Shown here: positions 30,327 to 39,413 of the stretch, in pieces
How positions within the stretch are numbered: position 1 is the first letter of the stretch
Layout: every line of letters starts with the position of its first letter
Source of the DNA: JBLIRR01 sp049472395
Lineage (GTDB): Bacteria; SZUA-182; DTGQ01; JBLIRR01
Length of the DNA stretch: 64,000 bases
NCBI GenBank assembly: GCA_049472395.1
Contig: JBLIRR010000031.1
Coordinates: 9,571-73,570 of the forward strand
Direction: 5' to 3'
Made by a program: the position numbers and the translations under genes
Notes under the pieces: model-generated
Seen by the model: only the letters and a program-made list of their open reading frames with translations
Database searches by the model: none
What the model was told of the DNA's origin: nothing

Positions 30327-31820
30327 ATGAAGGATGGAATTTATTTAGGAATTGATTTTGGTACAGCTACCAATTATGTGACTAAATGGGACTTTAAAAA
30401 AACAGATGCTATGCCGGTAGAGAATTTGGGAGGATATGGCGGAGGCTATTTTTGGGATAATGTAATTTATTATGAATCCCCTACAAATTATATTGTAGGG
30501 GAAAAGGCATATAAGAAAGGTGTTACTGAACCATTAAATTTCGTAAAAGATATTAAGCGCTATATTGAAGACGATAAGTGGCGCGTAAAAATAAAATCTC
30601 TTAATAAAGAGCTTGCCGCCGTCGATGTTGCCGCAGATATCTTTAGGGTAATAAAAGACAAGGTAGAGAAAAACGAAGGAGGTAAATCCATTGATGGCAT
30701 TGTTATTAGTGTGCCTTTTGCTTTTCAACACAGGGAACGACAAAAAATAAAATTGGCAGCGGAAAAGGCAGGCCTCAAAGTGATGGGACTCATAGAAGAA
30801 CCAATCGCTGCAGCTATTTCATTCGGATTGCACAGTAAAAGCATCGAGAATAATAAGAAAGAAAAGATCCTGGTGTTCGATTTAGGGGGAGGGACCTTTG
30901 ATGTCACTATATTTGATTTGATGAGAAAATCAGATAATTCCATTAAAGTTGAAGTATTAAATACCGATGGACACAAGAATTTAGGTGGAAAAGACATCGA
31001 TAGTATGTTAGTAGAACAATTCTTGGGGAGTTTAGGTCATGATGGTAAAGAAGTAAATATATCCGATGAAAAAAAATATAAGCAGGATCAATTAGCCTTA
31101 GTTATGGAGGCCAGGAAGGTGAAAGAAGAATTATCCGAGGCTGATGAGGTCGATGTGTATCTCGCCAGATTGTTCGATAATTGTACTCTTGATATTGAAG
31201 GCCTTACACGAGAGGAATTTAATAATTGGCTCAGGAAAAACGGTTTTGTGAGCAAAGTAAAAGAGGTTCTTTATAATTCGCTCGAGGATATTGATTTAGA
31301 AGTCTCTGATATCGAGAGAATTATTTTAGTTGGCGGCTCTAGTAATATTCCCTATATTCAAGACCTCATTGAAAAGACTTTCCACAGGAAAGCAGAGTCA
31401 AAAGAAGATGTGGGAAGATTAGTTGGTCATGGAGCAGGGATTTATTGCGGGAAATTGCTCGATAATAGTTTGAACTATGAGGTAATTACCAAAGTCAGTC
31501 ATGATATCGGAATAAAACTTGATGGAAGATTTTTAAAACTTATTAAGAAAAACGAAAGGTATGAGACTTTTTCCGATTATAAGGAAATTGGTATTGGCAA
31601 TCAGGCCAAAACAATGAGTATAGGAATTTATCAAGGTGTATATTCTAATAAAGACCACTGCAGTTTGATTGGGAAAATTACGCTCGATAACGTGTCCAAA
31701 TTGCCGGAGAAAAAAATAAAAATTAAGCTTGGAACAGATAAAAATGGGATTGTGAAATATATACTTTCTGATGTGAAGGGCAAGGTCATTAAGGAAGGAG
31801 AGGTGACTTCAGATGGATAA
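30327..31820 (+). CDS. Hsp70/DnaK-like ATPase, short form
   Basis: A 497-residue protein with GGGAGG upstream of the ATG, 64 bases after the preceding Hsp70-like gene. It starts directly with the phosphate loop YLGIDFGTATNYVTKW, followed by GIVISVPFAF, LIEEPIAAAISFG, VFDLGGGTFDVTIFDL and ILVGGSSNIPYIQ, all nucleotide-binding-domain motifs. The C-terminal 110 residues are a compact beta-rich segment without the canonical alpha-helical lid. The protein keeps the ATPase signatures, so it is probably active. Sharing a transcript with a longer, acidic Hsp70 suggests the two act together, but the client is unknown. Confidence 0.88.
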   Translation: MKDGIYLGIDFGTATNYVTKWDFKKTDAMPVENLGGYGGGYFWDNVIYYESPTNYIVGEKAYKKGVTEPLNFVKDIKRYIEDDKWRVKIKSLNKELAAVDVAADIFRVIKDKVEKNEGGKSIDGIVISVPFAFQHRERQKIKLAAEKAGLKVMGLIEEPIAAAISFGLHSKSIENNKKEKILVFDLGGGTFDVTIFDLMRKSDNSIKVEVLNTDGHKNLGGKDIDSMLVEQFLGSLGHDGKEVNISDEKKYKQDQLALVMEARKVKEELSEADEVDVYLARLFDNCTLDIEGLTREEFNNWLRKNGFVSKVKEVLYNSLEDIDLEVSDIERIILVGGSSNIPYIQDLIEKTFHRKAESKEDVGRLVGHGAGIYCGKLLDNSLNYEVITKVSHDIGIKLDGRFLKLIKKNERYETFSDYKEIGIGNQAKTMSIGIYQGVYSNKDHCSLIGKITLDNVSKLPEKKIKIKLGTDKNGIVKYILSDVKGKVIKEGEVTSDG

Positions 31821-31839
31821 AGAGAAAAATTATTTTTTA

Positions 31840-32361
31840 TCAATTACGTTCAAAAGAGTACACCGGATCATAAATGGGAAAGACATTTGTCCCGGGAAAA
31901 AGAAGTGTGGAATTCCAAAGTTCTAATGCGGGATAATCAGGAGAAAAGAGCGGGGATTGTATCTGCTTTAAGTTCGATGTCTTTTCAATGGTACCCTGTG
32001 TAAAGCCATTACCGGAAATACTATACCCATATGAAAGAGGTGTTGTATAAAAATTCCAGTCTGAGTGTTGGAGAAAATCTTCTCCATAAAAGGCAGATTC
32101 GGGATATATAAAATAACTTGAAGAATCATATAAATAACTGACTGAGGAATCGGCGACCGGTTCACTAAACCATATTGTCGGCTTTATTTTTGAAGATGAA
32201 AGAACACCATTCTCAATAGGAGACAAAAATTGATCCCAGACTGAAGCGCTAACTGCGCTTTTAACCTTCTTGCTTCATTGAGCCTTTGTATTCCGGAAAA
32301 CCAAAATCACTGGAGAAAAAAGGATCAACATAAACATCGTGTAATACTTCATGGTTTTCAT
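31840..32361 (-). CDS. Small secreted protein with an in-frame TGA after the signal peptide (pseudogene or recoded)
   Basis: A strong AGAGGAGG site precedes the ATG at 32361. The frame encodes a signal peptide of 28 residues ending TKAQ, then TGA at 32275-32277, then continues open in the same frame for 144 more codons to 31840. The mature part is rich in Tyr, Ser, Pro and Phe (for example YLYDSSSYFIYPESAFYG), similar in composition to the secreted protein at 39927-40490 and to the N-terminus of the macroglobulin. I recognise no family. The intact ribosome site, signal peptide and long in-frame continuation argue that this is one gene. Either the TGA is a recent nonsense mutation or it is read through. 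A six-bp hairpin follows the TGA at a distance usual for bacterial SECIS elements. Confidence 0.6.
32244..32260 (-). promoter_or_regulatory. SECIS-like hairpin downstream of in-frame TGA
   Basis: On the minus strand AAGCGC pairs with GCGCTT across the loop AGTTA. The loop begins 21 bases after the TGA and has G in its second position. These are features described for bacterial SECIS hairpins, but a six-bp stem of this kind can arise by chance. Confidence 0.25.
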
Positions 32362-32772
32362 ATTTACCTCCTCTATATCGTATTCTTCCCTTTTAAAAAT
32401 CCTCGAGCCTTTTATTTAAACCTTGTATATAAAAGTATACTCTATTTTTTGAGGTATGCAAGAAAAAAAGATGGAGAGAGGCGTGCCTAATTAATTATTA
32501 TCCCGAAGGAACACATCAGATTGCCGACATATAAAACAAATAGTATAAGAAGAAATAATTCTAAATATTTCAAAATTGTTATTTGAATTACAAAACCGTT
32601 TATTCTCATAAGGAAAAATTTTCCCCAAGTAATTGGATAGGGCGTTACAGTGTATAGCAAATCATTATAGAGAGTGTGTTTAAAAATTTTTGGTAATCCG
32701 GCATAAGATATGCGAGATAGGTGAAATGTTCGCTGTAAGGCAGAGACCACACGCACAACAATGAGAGGTACT
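32362..32772. other. Divergent intergenic region upstream of the second pilin operon
   Basis: This region lies between the leftward small secreted-protein gene and the rightward pilin operon. It is AT-rich. A sigma-54-like site lies near 32700 (separate entry). A short palindrome (GTATA-N6-TATAC) occurs near 32427. A minus-strand frame at 32487-32864 is mostly the shadow of the pilin gene and has no ribosome site at its internal ATG; I do not call it. Confidence 0.45.
32699..32714 (+). promoter_or_regulatory. Candidate sigma-54 promoter of the second minor pilin operon
   Basis: CGGCATAAGATATGCG has GG and GC dinucleotides ten bases apart (32700-32701 and 32712-32713) and matches the sigma-54 consensus TGGCAYRNNNNTTGCW at 13 of 16 positions by my count. 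It lies about 60 bases before the first pilin start. Pilin genes are often sigma-54 dependent. No activator site could be identified. Confidence 0.35.
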
Positions 32773-33300
32773 ATGAAAGCACATGGATTTACTCTCATAG
32801 AGGCAGTAATAGTTATTTCCATAATTTCCATTATGGCAGCTATCGCTGCTCCGAGCATGCACATAATTCCCGGATTTCGTTTAAAGGCAGCAGCACGGGA
32901 TATGATATCTTATTTTCAGAAGGCAAAGGTAATAGCAGCACAACATAATAAATATTGCGCCATTACCTTTAAACTGCCTTTAGGGAATGAAACCTTTGAC
33001 TATGTGATCTATTTGGATACGGATCAGGACCTTGAATATGACGATGGTGAGAAGGTGTTATATTCTGTTAAATTAAGTGATTATAAAAGCGGAATCTGTT
33101 TTGATCCAACGAAGGGGGGAGGAGATGGGATCACGTTTGCTCCCAATGGCAATGCGCGTCCTTCATTTGCATTTAAACCGATGGGCATCCCAGTCGATAG
33201 CACTGGTCAATCATTTGTCAACCACTCCATATATCTCAAGAATGAGCGTAATGATACAAAACAGATCAGCATGAATTTTGCGGGAAGGGTGAAGACATAA
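32773..33300 (+). CDS. FimT/GspH-like type IV prepilin
   Basis: A 175-residue minor pilin. I prefer the ATG at 32773, giving the leader MKAHG|FTLIEAVIVISII; GAGAGG lies a few bases before it, while the ATG at 32761 lacks a ribosome site. Residues LKAAARDMISYFQKAKVIAAQHN are the typical GspH/FimT helix, and the C-terminal half with ITFAPNGNARPSF and NFAGRVKT matches the family's head domain. It opens a five-gene operon (FimT, PilW, PilV, PilX, PilY1) paralogous to the leftward set at 6.8-13.4 kb, but in a different gene order. Confidence 0.87.
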   Translation: MKAHGFTLIEAVIVISIISIMAAIAAPSMHIIPGFRLKAAARDMISYFQKAKVIAAQHNKYCAITFKLPLGNETFDYVIYLDTDQDLEYDDGEKVLYSVKLSDYKSGICFDPTKGGGDGITFAPNGNARPSFAFKPMGIPVDSTGQSFVNHSIYLKNERNDTKQISMNFAGRVKT

Positions 33301-33318
33301 GTATATAAGGAATAAATT

Positions 33319-33978
33319 ATGAACCTTCAGGTCAATGAAAACAGTGGATTTTCTTTAGTTGAGCTTATGATAGCCCTTGCCTTAAGCTCCATTGCAAGTG
33401 TCGTTATTATTACTTCCTATATTACGCAAAACAGATCATACCAGGTTCAGGAACAGATTACAGGAATACAGCAGGACCTGCGCGCGGCGATTCACCTTAT
33501 GATGAAAGAAATCAGGATGGCCGGGTATGACCCTTTAGGGAGCGCTGGTGCAAAAATTATAGAGGCAGATGATACGAACATACAATTTAATTTTGATTTA
33601 AATATGGATGGGAATTGCTATAATTTTGAAGAGAGTGTAAGGTATTCCCTCATTTCAGAAGGGAATACACAAGGCTTGTACAGGACAATTTCCCCTGATG
33701 ATCCCAATAAAATGGAAGCACCCCTGGTTGAAAATGTGGAGAATGTGGAGTTTTATTATACACTAGATGATGGGGTAAAAACCACCACTCCGGCAGATCC
33801 CAATACAATACGGCAGGTTCAAATAACACTATTAGTAAAGACTGATATTGAGGATAGAAATCGGACTCAGAATACACGATATATCACTGATTCGGGTGCT
33901 GTATGGGGTCCCTATAACGATGGCTACCTGCGTCGATTATTAAGCGCCTCCGCAAGGTGCAGGAATAGAGAACTATGA
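33319..33978 (+). CDS. PilW-like type IV prepilin
   Basis: A 219-residue minor pilin beginning MNLQVNENSG|FSLVELMIALALSSI, with glutamate 5 conserved. AAGGA lies eight bases before the ATG. The segment QEQITGIQQDLRAAIHLMMKEIRMAGYDP is characteristic of PilW. Its stop overlaps the start of the following pilV-like gene (ATGA overlap), which implies coupled translation. It is shorter than the PilW-like protein of the other cluster (331 residues), so the two tips probably differ in structure. Confidence 0.87.
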   Translation: MNLQVNENSGFSLVELMIALALSSIASVVIITSYITQNRSYQVQEQITGIQQDLRAAIHLMMKEIRMAGYDPLGSAGAKIIEADDTNIQFNFDLNMDGNCYNFEESVRYSLISEGNTQGLYRTISPDDPNKMEAPLVENVENVEFYYTLDDGVKTTTPADPNTIRQVQITLLVKTDIEDRNRTQNTRYITDSGAVWGPYNDGYLRRLLSASARCRNREL

Positions 33979-34409
33979 ATACAAGACAAGATAACGGATT
34001 TACTCTCCTTGAGGTGTTGATCGCGATAGCGATCTTCTCCTATGGGATCTTAGCTGTTGCAACCATGCAAATAAGGGCCATTACAGGAAATGCCAGCTCT
34101 ATGAAACAGACAAACGCGACACTTTTAGCATCAAAGAAGATAGAGGATATCATGATAATGGGCTATGACATGATTAATGATAATGATTTTGATGGTGAAA
34201 ATGGCTTGGACGATGAAGGATTTGATGCGGATGGGCATGCGTTTAATATCAAGTGCGGCGGTAAAGGCACACGCTATGATATATACTGGAATGTTGCTGA
34301 AGATGTGCCCTTAACAGAGAACAAGACAGTAAGGCTTATCATCACCTGGAGGGATGAAGGAAGACATAAAAAAGCCTTCTTTGATTTTATTAAACTGCAA
34401 GGAGAATAG
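33975..34409 (+). CDS. PilV-like type IV prepilin
   Basis: A 144-residue minor pilin with leader MNTRQDNG followed by FTLLEVLIAIAIFSYGILAVATMQ, the standard prepilin helix. The region KQTNATLLASKKIEDIM fits PilV. An acidic stretch DNDFDGENGLDDEGFDADG could bind calcium, a feature not seen in the PilV-like protein of the other cluster. The start overlaps the pilW-like stop by four bases. Confidence 0.87.
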   Translation: MNTRQDNGFTLLEVLIAIAIFSYGILAVATMQIRAITGNASSMKQTNATLLASKKIEDIMIMGYDMINDNDFDGENGLDDEGFDADGHAFNIKCGGKGTRYDIYWNVAEDVPLTENKTVRLIITWRDEGRHKKAFFDFIKLQGE

Positions 34410-34413
34410 CATA

Positions 34414-34899
34414 ATGCACTCTGAAACTTATGATCAACAAGGAGCAGCCCTCCTATTAGCAATGATCATGCTCGTGATTCTTACTCTTTTAGGAATGTTT
34501 TCATTACATACGAGCACGACGGAAATCCAAATTTGCGGCAATGAAAAGAAATATTTCCAAAATTTTTATGTGTGCGATAGCGGATGGAAGGTGATGGCAG
34601 CGTACCTGAATGAAGAAGCACTACCTCCTTCAAAAGTCAATCCATCCCTCGGAGATAATATAGTAAGAAACTTTGGCAATGGCGGGGATGGCGTGACAAA
34701 TGAGACGTTCCCTGTCGATACTGAAGATGGAACACTCGGAGATATCCCCTACTGGAATAAGATAGAATATATATCTGATGCCTACGTTCCCGGATGTGAT
34801 AAAAATTACCGGAATATTACCTACACTGTTACCACCAATGCCAACAGACAGCAAGAAGTAGAAGTTGTTGTGCAGAAAGTCTTTAAAATAGGATATTAA
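34414..34899 (+). CDS. PilX-like type IV pilus assembly protein
   Basis: A 161-residue protein starting at the ATG at 34414, with CAAGGAG upstream and four bases after the pilV-like stop. The N-terminus has QQGAALLLAMIMLVILTLLGMFSL, then TTEIQICGNEKKYFQNFYVCDSGWK, the PilX pattern with an altered AEAA segment (VCDSG). It lies directly before the second pilY1-like gene. The frame is open further upstream, but that would overlap the pilV-like gene by more than 50 bases without a ribosome site. Confidence 0.82.
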   Translation: MHSETYDQQGAALLLAMIMLVILTLLGMFSLHTSTTEIQICGNEKKYFQNFYVCDSGWKVMAAYLNEEALPPSKVNPSLGDNIVRNFGNGGDGVTNETFPVDTEDGTLGDIPYWNKIEYISDAYVPGCDKNYRNITYTVTTNANRQQEVEVVVQKVFKIGY

Positions 34900-34919
34900 G
34901 AGATTAAGGAGATAATGCT

Positions 34920-37900
34920 ATGTGCCGTTACAGATCATATATGCTTATTATTATTACCTTGATTGTTTCTGTCCTGTGCTCGATGATAGCACCGGTAAAT
35001 GTGTGGCCGGAATCGCTTGAAATCAGAGTAAACGGCGCCAATGACGATGCAGAAGAATATACCCACAACGGTGAAGTAAACCTTGGAAGCTCAGACCTTG
35101 AGATGGTGAATGAAACCTTTCCACAGATCGTAGGAATACGCATAAAGAAATTGCCTGTTCCTCATGGCGCTGTCATTACCAGCGCATATCTGATATTTAC
35201 GACTGATGAAACGGACAGTGAGCCGACCACTCTGACCTTCCGAGCAGAAGCTGTTGATGATGCTCCAACGTTTATTGATACGGCATACAATATCTCATCA
35301 AGGCAGACAACCGGTGCCTCTGTCCCATGGGATAATGTGCCGGCATGGGGTGAGGTCGGCGAAGAACATTCTTCCCCAAATCTTAGCCCAATAATTCAAG
35401 AGGTTATTGACCGAGAGGGATGGGCGAGTAATAATGGCTTTGTTTTTATCATTACAGGCTCAGGGAAAAGGACTGCTCAGGCCCGCAATGTATCCCCCGA
35501 TACAGGGCCGATTCTTCGTATAGATTACATTGCACACTCTATGGATATCCGGGTGTGCCAGTCAAGTGATGATGCTGAAGAAAAAGCTGACAGCTCCATA
35601 TATCTTACCAGCTCTGACCTTGAATTGGTTCGAGATGGCAGTAATCAGACAGTCGGTATTCGTTTCCAAAATATTACTGTCCCGCAGGGTGCCCTCATCA
35701 TGAGCGCCTATATCAGATTTGTGACAGATGAGACAGACAGTGAAGAGACTGATCTTACGATAAGGGCAGAGGCGATTGATAATGCGTCGGGATTTACATA
35801 TACCTCCGGTAATATCACAAGCAGGTCAACAACAAATGCCTCTGTATCCTGGCCTGATGTTTCTGCATGGAGTAAAGTGGATGAATGCCATCAGACTCCC
35901 GATCTCAGCTCTATTATACAGGAGATCGTTGGCCGCTCAGGATGGGTGAATGGAAACTCTATGGGTTTTATTATAACGGGCAGTGGCCAAAGAACAGGCG
36001 AGTCATATGATGGAGAGCCTGACGGAGCACCACTTTTACATATTTCCTATTCGGAAGATGATTTTCCCTATATATCGGTAGATAAATCTGCCCTTGGAGT
36101 GGTCTGTTATGAGGAGAGTGATGCTGACCCCGATACCATATCTATCACCAATACGGGCTCTGATACATTAGAGTATACCATATCAGATAATGCAGAATGG
36201 CTCTCCTGTTCTCTTGAGAGTGGGACATTATCCGAAGGCGATTCTGTGACATGCACGATCAGCTATTCCACTTCCTCATTATCTGTGGGCACTCATGAGG
36301 CAACAATAACCATAACAGGCGGGAATGCTCCCAACAGTCCTCTTGAGATCGATGTGAGTCTCACGGTTGAGGCACTTCCCGAATCAAACAGATGTGGTCA
36401 TATACCACTTTATACAGAGACTTTAGTGAGTCCCGCTATCATGATCCTCCTTGATATTTCAGGCAGTATGACCAACATGATGTCCATAAATGATGAAGAA
36501 GACAATCCCACCACACCTGATATAAAATCAATTGTGCAGGAAATCGTTAATAGAGATGGCTGGGCCTCAGGAAATGCCATGTCGTTTATTATTACAGGAA
36601 ACGGCCATCGTACAGCAGAATCCTTTGACGGATCGTCAGGATCAGCGCCGCTGCTTCATGTGGAATATGACTCTGAAACAGTGGAGGTGAGAGTATGCCA
36701 ATCCAGTGATGACGCTGAAGAATCAGAAAGTGGGGGCGTGTATATAACAAGCACGGACCTGGAACTTGTCAACGACGGCTCTGATCAGGCCATCGGCATC
36801 CGCTTTCAAAACGTTCCTATTCCAAAAGAAGCAACCATACACAGTGCCTATATGGAGTTTGTCATTGACGAGGCAGATAGTGAGGATACATCGGTCACTA
36901 TTTGGGGGGAGGATGTGGATAATACCACTACTTTTTCCTCTGTTGTGAAGAATATCTCAAACAGGAATAAGACCTCAGCCTCGGTGGCCTGGAATAATAT
37001 CCCTGAGTGGAGCAGCGGTACTCAGCAAAGCAGGATAGAGATAGGAAGATCCGTCATCAGCGAATTGGTCAAGGATAGGACTATTTCCTGGGGCTATGGG
37101 ACGTGGTGCAGTCGTTCACAAGCTAATTATGTTTTGGATAATGACTATACGAAGATTCATATTGGCTGCAAATCCCATGATGATGCTCATCAAGCAAACC
37201 TTCAAGCTAAGATTGCCGCAACAACTACTTACTCAGGCACCCCTTTTGCCTACTCCATAAAAGCGGCGAGAAAATACTTTGTGGGCGAGAAAAAAGATAA
37301 CGATGGCACGGGAGAATACTACTCAGCGATTGGTTGTCAACCACAATTTCTGATCAATGTGACGGATGGCCTCGGGTGGACCAGCGTCAATTTGGTGGAG
37401 GAGTATACGAACTCCCTGTGCGATGCGGGTGTCTCACCTATAGCAGTGGGCTTCGGAATTGACAATGCCACACAGATTAAAAAAATGGCTGCAATAGGCA
37501 ATGAACGGGGCCATGCTTCAAGCGCTCTCTATGCGCTTCATGATGAGGTCAATGGTGTGGGGCAGCCTTTTCTTGCCTATAATAAGCTTCAATTGACTGA
37601 GGCGTTGGGGATGATTACCGAACGAATAAAGGCCCAATTATTTCACGGTTCTGCACCGAAACCGACCACCTCATCCAAATATGGTGATATTGTTATTGCG
37701 AGTGAATTTGATGCAACGGATTGGATGGGTGATCTTGTAGCCCTGACGTATAATCCTGAAACGAAAGAATGGGACACCGAAGCGTGGAGGGCAAGCGAGA
37801 TGATACCGGAGGAACGAGCGGTGTATACCATTAATCCGGAAAGTCCGGAGGCTGAAAATCCGGTTATTTTCTATACCGACTCGGTGTTGCCCAATGACAA

Positions 37901-39413
37901 CTGGTTGTGCAAAGATATCGGGGATATTATCAATTCAAGTCCGCTCATTGTGGGGAATCCCCCATTTTATTATAAATTTGACAATTACGAATCATGGGGT
38001 AAGAGTATAAGTCGTGATGCCATGGTCTATATCGGTTCAAACGACGGGGCATTGCATGCCTTTTCATTAAGCGACGGGGCTGAGCAGTGGGCCTTTTTTC
38101 CTCACAGCTCTCAGGCAAAATTGAATATGGCTGATGATGACACCTATGATATGTGCTCAGAAAGCTACTGTCATCAATACTTTGTTGACGGCACACCTAT
38201 AGCGGCAGACATATATACGGGATCAAACTGGATGACCCTATTGGTATGCGGATTAGGCAAGGGGGGAGATTCCTATTTTGCCCTGGATATCACGAGCAAT
38301 AAATCGTTTGATCAGGCTGACAGCGTAAAATATTTGTGGGAATTTACCGATTCTGAATTAGGGGAGTCTCTCTCAGTGCCGGTTATAGAGAGGGTAAGAA
38401 ATGGAGAAGGCTCGACATGGGGAGTATTTTGGGGCTCAGGGTATTCTTCAACCGATCAAAATAATAAAGAGGCTTATTTATATGGCATAGAAGCCCATAA
38501 TAAAGCACCTTTGTGGCATGATTCAACCTGTAAGGTAAAGATTCCCGCATCAACGCTTTTGGACAATATCCTCTGCTCTCCATTGGTCGCAGACCTTGAT
38601 AGTGATTATTTCGGAGACAACATATATGTGGGAGACCTTTACGGCACCCTGTATCGTGTATCGAATATCCAGAAGGGCGCAACCCCATTAGTGACGAAAC
38701 TCTTTGATTTTGGAAATTCATCACATCAAAATCCCATTCGAGGGGGAGCGAATTATGCGTATGGAAAGACATGCGGTGCGATCTGGGTTTATTTTGGAAC
38801 AGGGAAATTTGAGGTGCAGGCAGACAAATCCAATATGGCGCAACAGTATCTTATTGGGGTTAAGGATTCTCTTGCATCCCCTGCAACCTATAGCCTTGAG
38901 GATTTAGTGGGTTTGATAACTTCCGTGAGATACTATACAGACCCTGATACCGGCGAGACCCAGGAGGTGCGAACAATTGAGGGGACCAATGCATCAAAGG
39001 CATCGTGGGCGCTTTCTCTTTATCAGGAGGAAGGTGAGCGTATTTTGGAGCAACCTTTGATAGTTGCAAATATCATCTATTTTACTACCTTTGTCCCTGA
39101 TTCAGATGTCTGTTCAGGAAGCGGGGATACGTGGCTCTATGCGCTTAATTACGAAACAGGTTTGGCCCCGGAAACACCGGTATTTGATATGAATAAGGAT
39201 GGCCTTTTCAATGAGAATGATAAGATAGAGGGTGATGAGGGGGAAAAAGAGAATGTGGGAGGGATTAAGATTGGACGAGGGCAAGGCTCATCCCCTGTGA
39301 TGCACAAAGACACCGTATTTATCACAACAACAGATGCTGAAGTCACCTCCATGGAGGTGAATATGCCCGGTTACAGAACGAGAATGGTCTCGTGGAAAGA
39401 TAAGACATTGTAA
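34920..39413 (+). CDS. pilY1: PilY1-like pilus tip protein with repeated beta-sandwich modules, one inside the vWA domain
   Basis: A 1497-residue secreted protein, start supported by AAGGAG. After the signal peptide come two tandem copies of a 150-170-residue sandwich (EIRVNGANDDAEE...; VCQSSDDAEEK...) with shared SSDLELV, GIRFQNI, SAYIRFVTDETDSE, SRxTTxASVxW and GFIITGSGxRT. A BACON/Ig-like domain follows (about 370-470). The vWA domain opens with DISGSM at 512-517, is interrupted at about 531-698 by a third copy of the sandwich in circularly permuted order, and resumes at TQQSRIEIGRSVISELV. The C-terminal 500 residues are the PilY1 propeller (MVYIGSNDGALHAF, CGLGKGGDSYFALDI, VFWGSGYS, calcium-loop-like DLDSDYFGDNIYVGD). 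It closes the second minor pilin operon. Confidence 0.88.
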   Translation: MCRYRSYMLIIITLIVSVLCSMIAPVNVWPESLEIRVNGANDDAEEYTHNGEVNLGSSDLEMVNETFPQIVGIRIKKLPVPHGAVITSAYLIFTTDETDSEPTTLTFRAEAVDDAPTFIDTAYNISSRQTTGASVPWDNVPAWGEVGEEHSSPNLSPIIQEVIDREGWASNNGFVFIITGSGKRTAQARNVSPDTGPILRIDYIAHSMDIRVCQSSDDAEEKADSSIYLTSSDLELVRDGSNQTVGIRFQNITVPQGALIMSAYIRFVTDETDSEETDLTIRAEAIDNASGFTYTSGNITSRSTTNASVSWPDVSAWSKVDECHQTPDLSSIIQEIVGRSGWVNGNSMGFIITGSGQRTGESYDGEPDGAPLLHISYSEDDFPYISVDKSALGVVCYEESDADPDTISITNTGSDTLEYTISDNAEWLSCSLESGTLSEGDSVTCTISYSTSSLSVGTHEATITITGGNAPNSPLEIDVSLTVEALPESNRCGHIPLYTETLVSPAIMILLDISGSMTNMMSINDEEDNPTTPDIKSIVQEIVNRDGWASGNAMSFIITGNGHRTAESFDGSSGSAPLLHVEYDSETVEVRVCQSSDDAEESESGGVYITSTDLELVNDGSDQAIGIRFQNVPIPKEATIHSAYMEFVIDEADSEDTSVTIWGEDVDNTTTFSSVVKNISNRNKTSASVAWNNIPEWSSGTQQSRIEIGRSVISELVKDRTISWGYGTWCSRSQANYVLDNDYTKIHIGCKSHDDAHQANLQAKIAATTTYSGTPFAYSIKAARKYFVGEKKDNDGTGEYYSAIGCQPQFLINVTDGLGWTSVNLVEEYTNSLCDAGVSPIAVGFGIDNATQIKKMAAIGNERGHASSALYALHDEVNGVGQPFLAYNKLQLTEALGMITERIKAQLFHGSAPKPTTSSKYGDIVIASEFDATDWMGDLVALTYNPETKEWDTEAWRASEMIPEERAVYTINPESPEAENPVIFYTDSVLPNDNWLCKDIGDIINSSPLIVGNPPFYYKFDNYESWGKSISRDAMVYIGSNDGALHAFSLSDGAEQWAFFPHSSQAKLNMADDDTYDMCSESYCHQYFVDGTPIAADIYTGSNWMTLLVCGLGKGGDSYFALDITSNKSFDQADSVKYLWEFTDSELGESLSVPVIERVRNGEGSTWGVFWGSGYSSTDQNNKEAYLYGIEAHNKAPLWHDSTCKVKIPASTLLDNILCSPLVADLDSDYFGDNIYVGDLYGTLYRVSNIQKGATPLVTKLFDFGNSSHQNPIRGGANYAYGKTCGAIWVYFGTGKFEVQADKSNMAQQYLIGVKDSLASPATYSLEDLVGLITSVRYYTDPDTGETQEVRTIEGTNASKASWALSLYQEEGERILEQPLIVANIIYFTTFVPDSDVCSGSGDTWLYALNYETGLAPETPVFDMNKDGLFNENDKIEGDEGEKENVGGIKIGRGQGSSPVMHKDTVFITTTDAEVTSMEVNMPGYRTRMVSWKDKTL

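Noticed and set aside
31813..31926. 37-codon plus-strand frame overlapping the stop of the second Hsp70-like gene
   Set aside because: No ribosome site of its own beyond the coding sequence, no recognisable family, and it lies antisense to the better supported secreted-protein gene.
32487..32864. 125-codon minus-strand frame with a hydrophobic C-terminus
   Set aside because: The first half is the shadow of the pilin gene; the internal ATG lacks a ribosome site.
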